Source: an uncultured Gammaproteobacteria bacterium
GTDB lineage: Bacteria; Pseudomonadota; Gammaproteobacteria; HK1
Length of the DNA: 64,000 nt
NCBI GenBank assembly: GCA_958295465.1
Contig: OY282353.1
Span: 248,001 to 312,000 of the forward strand
Reading direction: 5' to 3'
Shown here: positions 34,365-41,307 of the stretch, piece after piece
Numbering within the stretch: the stretch's first letter is position 1
How the letters are laid out: every line of letters begins with the position of its first letter
The notes under the pieces: model-generated
The model's database searches: none
Seen by the model: the letters and a program-made list of their open reading frames with translations, nothing else
What the model was told of the DNA's origin: nothing
Translations under genes and position numbers: made by a program

Positions 34365-36679
34365 GCTGGCACCTGCAAAATCAACTGTGCGCCAGATAAT
34401 TCGTCGGAATATGGATTAGGTAGGAGTTCCACGAGGCCGCCCAGCCGGCCCTCAACCACCTGCTTGACGTGAAAGAGTCCAAGGCCGGAACCATCCGTGG
34501 TGGTGACACCCTTCTCGAAAGCTCGTTCTAGGGGTGCAAAGGATGCATGCCAACCTATTCCGTCATCTGCAACTGTGATCGAAAGGCGAGGCTTCGGCCT
34601 CTGGCCAACCCGTAGGATAAACAAGGTGTTTCGAGCACGGGCCTTGGCCGCGTTCGTGACAAGATTGTCGATGACGATACCAACTTCAATGGGGCGGAAA
34701 GCACGTTGGAACCTCTGCCCGTCGGGTTGGATATGCACGGAAAGCCCACTCGGAGCCCAAAGCGTAGAGATCGTTGTAATATAGTCGCGGATGTAGACGC
34801 ACAGATCACCTTCGATTTGGGCAGATTGTTGCTTATACCCTCCTTTCGTAGCAAACCGGGAAGCAGTAAGTATCTGGCTGTTGCGGAAGGAAACATGCTC
34901 CAGAAAATCGATCCATTGATCTAGCGGCACTGTAGTGCCTTTGCGTAGTCTGCGCATCATGCGCTTGATCCCGATATGCACATCAGATGCGTGCATCAGT
35001 ATCTGGTGGTGGAGGTTCAAGATGGTATCTTGATCCAGGGATGAAGCAGCTATCAGGAATTGGTTGCGTTCCTTTTCTTGTTCATATTTGGATTCGGTCA
35101 GTACGGCCCGGGATTCGGCGCGGCGCTCAGCCGCCCGAGCCTGTTGCTCAGCGTCCTGCAACTCCTTGATTCGGGCCTTTGCGTGGGAAACACGTGAAAG
35201 AAGTTCCCTATTCCCGGTTTTTTCGGCAAGAAGTTCGAGTGCGGCGAGGGAAGATTCAAAGGCGTTTGCCCTCTCGTCGACAATTCTGACCAGATCCAGG
35301 TTGTACTCATGAAGCTCCACACCGGGGGTCCCAGCCAAACGGGAGACAAGCTGGGTGATGCGAACACTACTGTCGTCAAGCTCCATTCGGGAAGTATCAT
35401 CACTTATTTGATCTTCCGGATCTTTCCACGTGATGTCCACAACATAACGCTCAAGACGGCGAATGCATTTTTCCAGAAGGCAGGTAACTAGCTGATCAAC
35501 TTGGGGAGTATTAATGAGGCCTTGATCGCGGCTTGTTGCTTCATCAAACCCTTCGGCACCGGCAATAGAGACCCGGCCTATCAGGTCGCGGCTGCCAAGG
35601 TACCTTCGTACTCCTTGCTGTTTGCGACGGGTCAAGCCAAAGAAATCGTCATATTCTTGACCTATAGGAAACACGCGGAAGCCATTACGGAAAAGGAATA
35701 TGGAGCCGAATTGCACGCTAGGCAAACCCATACGACGGGCGAAAAACATTTTGGCGCTTCGGTTCAAGAAATAAATGGTGGCCGAAAACTCAGACCGTAT
35801 CAGATAAGAATAAGGATTATCTTCCCCAATATGATAAATCAACTCTCCGCGATCTTCGAGCCGGGAATCGATTACCTTCCCATCGTCGATGAGCTTCACG
35901 TGTATGGTAGTTGTCCTTCCTTTTAGAATTTCTAGAATAGGATTTTCGATTCTTCCGTTCACTACTAATTTTTGATCTTTATCATCAGGCAGATTTTTAT
36001 TGTGATCAGTATCTACTTTATCGTCATCCAGTTGTTCCGGGGCAATAATTTCAATTTGAAAATCGGACGAATCTTCTTCAAAAGGATTGATGAGCTTCAT
36101 CAGTTCTCGCTTCAACTGTTGAAGCTCCACACGGCCCCAATTCGAACGTAACTTACTGATGGTGAGAACAGTTCCGTGCCCTGGCCTAGGCTGAGTATTG
36201 GGATCGGGAAATCGAGGGGCTTGAGACAAATCGATTTCAATATCGCCAAACTCCTCTTTGGCATCCTGTTCATAACGAGTCCAATCTATGTTCAATATTT
36301 GAACGCTGTTCCCTTGGGATCGGGAACTGAGCTGGAGCTGACTCCCAAGTCGATCGCAAGAAAAACGGCCAACACCTTTAGCCCCAGCATATGCGCGGCC
36401 ACGCTGTGAAATATCATCCCGGTAGTTCGCGTCCTCCGTCCCCTCCCGTTTGGCGGAGTAAGCGACGAAGAGCCATTTGTCGAGTATGTCGGCCTCCGAC
36501 ATCCCTTTTCCATCGTCGGTGATGACAATCCTCTCCTCTTCAAAAAGGATCCGGACAGAAGTCGCGTGTGCATCGAAGGAATTCTTGACCAGCTCGAATA
36601 CGGCAACAAAGTCACTGGTGATAAGATCCCGGCCGATCAGATCCTTCAGTCCTGTGCTGACTCTGAATGATCGCAACAT
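34361..36679 (-). CDS. Double-GHKL ATPase / histidine-kinase-like sensor of the vsr-dcm module
   Basis: A 772-residue protein with two GHKL ATP-binding modules. The N-terminal one is Hsp90/MORC-like: FELVKNSFDAHAT (N-box 29-37), VITDDGKGMS (55-60), and GAKGVGRFSCDRLG (99-107). The middle holds a long coiled coil (about 470-560, Glu/Arg/Ala-rich) and a DHp-like helix with HHQILMHASDVHIGIKR. The C-terminal module is histidine-kinase-like: VIDNLVTNAAKA (671-680), VADDGIGW (703-710), GSGLGLFHVKQVVEG (730 on). A GGAGG site precedes the ATG. Together with the coupled receiver gene it looks like a sensor-response pair embedded in a DNA-modification locus; related MORC-type GHKL proteins are known in R-M contexts. 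Confidence 0.8.
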   Translation of the reverse strand: MLRSFRVSTGLKDLIGRDLITSDFVAVFELVKNSFDAHATSVRILFEEERIVITDDGKGMSEADILDKWLFVAYSAKREGTEDANYRDDISQRGRAYAGAKGVGRFSCDRLGSQLQLSSRSQGNSVQILNIDWTRYEQDAKEEFGDIEIDLSQAPRFPDPNTQPRPGHGTVLTISKLRSNWGRVELQQLKRELMKLINPFEEDSSDFQIEIIAPEQLDDDKVDTDHNKNLPDDKDQKLVVNGRIENPILEILKGRTTTIHVKLIDDGKVIDSRLEDRGELIYHIGEDNPYSYLIRSEFSATIYFLNRSAKMFFARRMGLPSVQFGSIFLFRNGFRVFPIGQEYDDFFGLTRRKQQGVRRYLGSRDLIGRVSIAGAEGFDEATSRDQGLINTPQVDQLVTCLLEKCIRRLERYVVDITWKDPEDQISDDTSRMELDDSSVRITQLVSRLAGTPGVELHEYNLDLVRIVDERANAFESSLAALELLAEKTGNRELLSRVSHAKARIKELQDAEQQARAAERRAESRAVLTESKYEQEKERNQFLIAASSLDQDTILNLHHQILMHASDVHIGIKRMMRRLRKGTTVPLDQWIDFLEHVSFRNSQILTASRFATKGGYKQQSAQIEGDLCVYIRDYITTISTLWAPSGLSVHIQPDGQRFQRAFRPIEVGIVIDNLVTNAAKARARNTLFILRVGQRPKPRLSITVADDGIGWHASFAPLERAFEKGVTTTDGSGLGLFHVKQVVEGRLGGLVELLPNPYSDELSGAQLILQVPA

Positions 36680-37372
36680 CGCGAAGAACCTCCAACTGTC
36701 CTACATCGGGGAACAAAATGTACTGGCGAACTTCCCTCGAATCCAGAGCCAAGGTTGCCGCGCCCCCTTCATCCCCGCCCTGCCAGCGCCAATCAGGGCA
36801 CTATGACGACCCCCCCCCCCCCCCCCCCCCGGTTGGGACGCAGCGCCCCGAACGGGAGGATGGGAGGATGGGAGGAGCCAATCCGCAGAATACGTTAGTG
36901 GACGGCACGCGCCAAGCGGCTCGCCTCGGCAGCGGAACCCTTGCATCCTCGGGGATTCCCTCATTTTGACGTTGGGAGTACAGGGCGGCCACTCCCGCTC
37001 ATCGAGGGAATCGCCGATTGCCTCGTCGCCTTTCCGGTGCCTGCCCAGCCGGTGTGGCCGCCGGACGGGCCAGACGTTGCCGGTCAAACCAATCGGAATA
37101 TTTCCGCCTGAACAGGTCCTTCCGCTTCGTTCCGTCAACGATGGCCGGATGCCAGTCGGGATGCTTGGCGGACGACGCCGCGTGCGCATTTCATCCGCCG
37201 CGTGACCCGCGGAAAACCTTGCCGCATTTCGGGGTCGCGCAACGGTACACCGTGCCTTCCGGCAGCGAGATGTCGTTGCAGGCAGGGGGAGAGGCGCGGC
37301 GTAGCACGGTGCGACGCGCCCTTGCACCTGGACGGACGGCGGTATACGACCCCGCCGGGCAGGCGAGGGCAG
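36680..37372. other. Gene-free stretch at the island edge, with a poly-C tract
   Basis: No intact gene is recognised in these 693 bp. Codon-scale composition returns to high GC after about 36770. A 21-C run sits at 36810-36830. On the minus strand near 37205-37280 a short frame reads [20 protein letters not shown], a zinc-ribbon-like scrap without a credible start. The right end joins the ligK fragment at 37373. Confidence 0.5.
36810..36830. repeat. Homopolymer tract of 21 consecutive C
   Basis: The only homopolymer of this length in the window, 131 bp upstream of the GHKL gene start. Such tracts slip readily during replication and are also prone to sequencing and assembly error. Confidence 0.9.
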
Positions 37373-37780
37373 ATCGACCACCTCGGCGCGCTCGGGGTCG
37401 CGACCGTTCACGAGGCCCAGGGCCGTAGCGGCCTGCTCAAGCCGTATGCCCGTCCAATGTATCCGCAGGCGCAGGCCGCCGGCAGCGCCGTCACCATCCT
37501 GGCCCAGCCGGGCGACAACTGGATGGTCCACGTGGCGGTCGAGCTCTGCCGGCCCGGGGACGTGCTGGTCCTCGCCTGTACCGCGGACAACACCGACGGC
37601 ATGTTCGGCGACCTGCTCGCGACCTCGGCCAAGGCCCGCGGCGTCAGGGGGCTGGTCACCGATACCGGGGTGCGCGACGTGCGCGCCCTCGAAGACATGG
37701 GGTTCCCGGTGTGGGCGCGCGCCGTTTCGGCCAGGGGTACGGTCAAGAGCACCCTGGGCTGCGTGAACGTGCCGGTCGTC
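37373..37780 (+). pseudogene. ligK fragment (decayed second copy)
   Basis: Matches 14765-15172 over 408 bp with no gaps and few substitutions, so both ends are sharp. It encodes [19 protein letters not shown] through [10 protein letters not shown] but lacks the first 16 and last 83 codons and has no start. It precedes the nucleotidyltransferase-like module. Confidence 0.95.
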
Positions 37781-37960
37781 CTGGATGTCGTACATCCGGG
37801 AACTTCGTCCGTACATGTACTGTTTCGGTTTTCTGGATAATGGATGGGATGCGGGTGAACTGGTCCACAGGACGCATCGCACAACTCGGCGCAACCCCGG
37901 CAACCGTCCTGAAAATCCTTTGATTTCTGCCCACGAATTCTGTGGAAGGGCCGGAGAAAC

Positions 37961-38713
37961 ATGGCGAGCACGGCGGAACACCTTGTCGCGGACCCGGAAG
38001 TCGACGCGCTGCTCCATTGGATGGAGCGGGCGACCGCCGGACGGCTCGGAGACGCGGAGTGGGCATTCGGGGGCGGGTCGGCCCTTGCCGCGCACTGGAA
38101 GCACCGCCGGAGCACCGACCTCACCGTCTTCGCCTCCTACGGCGCATACCTGGACTGGACCGCACACGGCGGACCGCAGGAACTGCTCGAACGACTGGCA
38201 GGAACGTATCTGCATTCGAAAGCGCGCGGGGTGGACGCGGCCGGCGATGCGGCGGTGAAGTTCAGCGGACTCGAACTGCACGGGAACGCGCTGGGCGCCA
38301 TCGACGTGGTCGGAATGAACCCGATGTGCGGGCCGCTCGAAGGACGGTACCGCGCAGGGCAGACCGCACGGCCGGTCGTGCCCGTATCGACCATCCTGGC
38401 CGGGAAGCTGCTCGGACGCGGACCCATGGCGCTCCCAAGGGACGTGTACGACCTGGCGGTCGCGGTGAAACGCGCCCCGGACGACGTGAAGACCGCCATC
38501 GAACGGACACCGCTCCCGGTACTCGCGACGTGCCTGTCGAGATGGGAAGACATGCACTGGAGCAGGGCAGGGACGGACGGAAGGATCCTCGATCCCACCG
38601 ACGACGACGCCCTGCGCCGGGCGCCGGAGATCGTCGTGGACGCCGTGGAACAGTGGATCCCGGGGAGCACGGCGCAGCCGAACGGGACGGGCGCGAGGAG
38701 GCCGCAACGATGA
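37961..38713 (+). CDS. AbiEii-like nucleotidyltransferase-fold protein (putative toxin)
   Basis: A 250-residue protein with the minimal nucleotidyltransferase start WAFGGGSALAAHWKHRRSTD, the GG-S and R-x-S-x-D pattern of AbiEii/AbiGii toxins. The second metal-binding Asp of the usual D-x-D is Thr here (STDLTVF), which could weaken or change activity. Further on, VVPVSTILAGKLLGRGPMALP and RDVYDLAVAVKRAP match the helical half of the family. A GGAG site precedes the ATG at 37961. Its stop overlaps the next gene's start (ATGA), as expected for a coupled toxin-antitoxin-type pair. The module fills the space between ligK and ligJ fragments. Confidence 0.7.
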   Translation: MASTAEHLVADPEVDALLHWMERATAGRLGDAEWAFGGGSALAAHWKHRRSTDLTVFASYGAYLDWTAHGGPQELLERLAGTYLHSKARGVDAAGDAAVKFSGLELHGNALGAIDVVGMNPMCGPLEGRYRAGQTARPVVPVSTILAGKLLGRGPMALPRDVYDLAVAVKRAPDDVKTAIERTPLPVLATCLSRWEDMHWSRAGTDGRILDPTDDDALRRAPEIVVDAVEQWIPGSTAQPNGTGARRPQR

Positions 38714-39321
38714 AGGCGCACGGAGCCGCGCCCGAACCGAAGGAGAAGCGGCGTGAAACGAACCGTGCAAGGCTGGAAGAAATCCGCACGCGTCGAACGC
38801 CACCCCTGTGGCCGGAGAACGTGTGGCTCGTCGGGCGCGACCTCGCGAACGCGCTCCCCACCCCGATCGCCGACGACGAATGGTTCGACGTGGAAGGATG
38901 CCGGAACCGGCCACGGATGCGCTGGCGCGCACTGGTGCTGCGGTGTGCGGAAGAAGACGTGGAGGCGGAGGCGGCCAGGTACGTGAGAGGCTGCATCGGC
39001 TCGTGCATGGCCGGGTTTCCGAACAAGCCGAGTGGGGAAGAGATGGTCGGGGCACTGCGCGCAGGGGCGGTCACCGAACGGCAGCAGATGATCGTCGAGG
39101 GGCTGTTCGCGGGCATGGACGCGAGCAGCGACGCCCCCAGGGAAGCGGGGGCCATCGTGACCGCGGCGGGGCTCAGCCAGCGCGAAGCAGCCCGTGCGCT
39201 GAGGAATGCGGGCGTGACGAACCCCGTCGTCACGAACTGGCTCAACGACTGGGCGCTGCAATGCTGGGCAGCGCAAGGAGGGAGCGGACCGGACGGGACG
39301 ATCCGGGAGTCGGGCTCGTGA
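38710..39321 (+). CDS. Unknown partner of the nucleotidyltransferase-like gene
   Basis: A 203-residue protein I do not recognise. The N-terminus is charged (PEPKEKRRETNRARLEEIRT), the middle has LWPENVWLVGRDLANALPTP and WFDVEGCRNRPRMRWRAL, and the C-terminal third is helical with an HTH-like look (LSQREAARALRNAGVTNPVV). It has no wHTH of the AbiEi antitoxin type at its N-terminus. The ATGA overlap with the upstream gene implies the two work together, probably as antitoxin or second component. Confidence 0.6.
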   Translation: MKAHGAAPEPKEKRRETNRARLEEIRTRRTPPLWPENVWLVGRDLANALPTPIADDEWFDVEGCRNRPRMRWRALVLRCAEEDVEAEAARYVRGCIGSCMAGFPNKPSGEEMVGALRAGAVTERQQMIVEGLFAGMDASSDAPREAGAIVTAAGLSQREAARALRNAGVTNPVVTNWLNDWALQCWAAQGGSGPDGTIRESGS

Positions 39322-39402
39322 ACGATGCGAGCGGCGACCGCAGGCGCGGTCGCTTGGCGATTCCGTTATGCGGAATCGCGGGTGCCCTGGCCGGCGCTGC
39401 GG

Positions 39403-39661
39403 AACGTGTACTTCGACACCTGCTGTGTACCACCAACCCGGGATCGACCTGCTGCTCGAGGTCATCCCGGCCGACAACATCCTGTTCGCCTCGGAGATGG
39501 TGGGTGCGGTGCGCGGCATCGACCCGGAGACGGGACACTACTTCGACGACACCAAGCGCTACATCGACGCGAGCGCCCTGGACGATACGGACCGGGCGAA
39601 GATCTTCGAGGGCAACGCGCGCCGGGTCTTCAGCCGGCTGGGGGCGTAGCGCCCGGGCGCT
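39403..39661 (+). pseudogene. ligJ 3' fragment (decayed second copy)
   Basis: Matches the last 247 bp of ligJ plus 11 bp past the stop. A one-base insertion near 39423 (CACCTGCTGTG against CACCTGCGTG) shifts the frame between FDTC and YHQPGIDLLLEVIPADN. The remainder to the stop at 39649 is nearly unchanged. Confidence 0.95.
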
Positions 39662-39910
39662 ACAGGATTTTCACCTGTCGGGTTGCGCAGAAGATTTCCG
39701 CGCCGGCGCGCGGCTGGTCGGCAACCAGTGGGTCTTCCATCTTTCACATCCGGAACTCGAGTCGCGTTCCAGCGCCCGGATCGAGACCACATGAGCTCCC
39801 GGTCGGCATCCGGGGTCCGACGCGGGTAGAGGGCTCCTTCCCGAAGGTCGGGCGTTCCCGAGCGGCGCGTATACAATCCCGTGCGCAGTCCATGAGTGGA
39901 GAGCGGGTAG

Positions 39911-40183
39911 ATGACCGGTGCCGTTTCGATAAGCCGCCTGTCAGGTCGCACGAGCCAAGTGATCAGGGAAGTGGCGGAGACAGGCAAGGTGACGTTCGTC
40001 ACCAGACGCGGCCGGCCCGTGGCGGTTATCGCACCTGTAGGCTCGGACAGAGCAGACGATCTTCCGGACCATGTGCTGGCCAACACGCCGGAGTACGTGG
40101 CTTCGATGCACCAGGCTGACGAAGATCTTGCCACCGGACGGACCAACTCCCTGGCTGGTGCAATGGCCGACATGGACGGTTGA
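39911..40183 (+). CDS. Phd/YefM-family antitoxin
   Basis: A 90-residue antitoxin: VSISRLSGRTSQVIREVAET, then KVTFVTRRGRPVAVIAPVGS, the N-terminal DNA-binding fold of Phd/YefM, followed by an acidic, flexible C-terminus that would wrap the toxin (residues 50-90). It would repress its own promoter. The RelE/ParE-like toxin gene that follows at 40278 carries a stop codon inside, so this antitoxin may survive without an active partner. Confidence 0.88.
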   Translation: MTGAVSISRLSGRTSQVIREVAETGKVTFVTRRGRPVAVIAPVGSDRADDLPDHVLANTPEYVASMHQADEDLATGRTNSLAGAMADMDG

Positions 40184-40277
40184 TCCCGCTCACCGCCGAA
40201 AGGTCCCATCACTACCTGTCATTCAAACTGTATTGGAACATCGGACGGGCCTGGACGGGCAGGTTCGGGGACGAGCC

Positions 40278-40571
40278 GTGGATGTAGAGCTGGCCAGGAA
40301 GGCACAGCGGGATATTCGTGGCCTTGATCGCTCAGTGCGTCGTAGCATCGGGGATGCTCTTCTTCACGTCGAAGCAATGAATGCCGACGTGAAGAATCTT
40401 GCAAGTCGACCGCCTTGACGGCGGCTCCGTGTCGGCAGTGATCGCGTCGTCTTCAGAACGCTTGGAGCCGAAGAATTGGCGGCCCTCGACGCCACCGACA
40501 CTCGAGGAGTGCTCGTTGCCCGAGTTGTTCATCGACGGGAGCTCGAACGGGCCATCAGCTCCCTTACGTAG
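40278..40571 (+). pseudogene. RelE/ParE-type toxin with in-frame TGA
   Basis: The frame from GTG at 40278 reads VDVELARKAQRDIRGLDRSV, then VEAMNADVKNLASRPP, stops at TGA (40416-40418), and continues in the same frame as RRLRVGSDRVVFRTLGAEE to a TAG at 40569. The continuation has the RLRVGxxRVVF core and closing VARVVHRRELERAI of RelE/ParE toxins. The family usually has Trp (TGG) or Leu at this place, so a single G-to-A change explains the stop. Without it the product would be 97 residues, normal for the family. Confidence 0.8.
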
Positions 40572-40646
40572 CGTCGCCAATCGTCCGTTCCCCAACTGCT
40601 CGACACTTGTGCCTTCCCATGGCGACTCTCCGACAGGCTTCGGAGG

Positions 40647-40995
40647 CCGGCAAGACCACCGTCATGGCGATGATCATCGCGTGGCAGACGGTCAACGCGG
40701 TGCGCCGCCCCGGCAGCCGGCGCTTCAGCCGCGGATTCCTCGTCACCACCCCCGGCCTCACCATTCGTGACCGGCTGCGCGTGCTGCAACCGAACGACCC
40801 GGACAGCTACTACCGCGGCCGCGAGCTCGTCCCGGCGGACATGCTCGCCGATCTCGGGCGTGCGCGGATCGTCATCACCAACTTCCACGCCTTCAGGCGG
40901 CGCGAGACCCTGCCGCTGTCCAGGGGCGGGTGCGCGCTGTTGCAAGGGCGGGGGGCCAGCATCCGATCCATCGAAAGCGACGGGCAGATGCTCCT
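40647..40995 (+). pseudogene. Restriction-subunit (res) fragment
   Basis: Matches 17361-17709 over 349 bp, gap-free with few substitutions, covering the segment from the Walker A Lys-Thr (AGKTTVMAMIIAWQTVN) to SIESDGQML. No start, DEAH box or nuclease domain. It is fused directly to a fragment of the ferredoxin gene at 40997. Confidence 0.95.
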
Positions 40996-40996
40996 C

Positions 40997-41141
40997 TGCG
41001 GGTCGATCAGAAGGGCCTTGTGCATGGTCGCGGGTCCGGAAGTCTGTCCTGGTCGGCGCAATCTACTGGACGCGCCGTGAAGTGGGTGGCCCGTCGGACA
41101 CGAGTCCTTTTGCGGGAGGGAGAGCAGGGCCGTAAGCTCAC
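40997..41141. repeat. Copy of the AOR-operon upstream region (145 bp)
   Basis: Nearly identical to 49536-49680. On the minus strand it contains the first 10 or so codons of the ferredoxin gene (MHKALLID) and its upstream non-coding region. It lies 170 bp upstream of the NCS2 permease start and might donate a promoter reading in either direction. Confidence 0.93.
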
Positions 41142-41307
41142 GCTTTCCCTGGCCGCAGCCAGAGGGGAGCGCGAGTGCACCTCCCCGGTGGATGGACGGA
41201 GCGCGCGCTCCGGTTCGTCCGAACTTGACGGCGGTTTGCCGGGGATCGCCATACCGACCGCTCGCGCGAACGTCACCAACTCGGCTCGAACCGAACGAGG
41301 GCTCGGG

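Noticed and set aside
36701-39055. 784-codon minus-strand frame spanning the graveyard
   Set aside because: It crosses a poly-C run, the antisense of the ligK fragment and the nucleotidyltransferase gene; it joins unrelated pieces and is not a protein.
40416-40418. TGA in the ParE toxin as selenocysteine or recoded Trp
   Set aside because: No SECIS-like hairpin was evident, the family has no Sec, and TGA serves as a normal stop in many other genes here.
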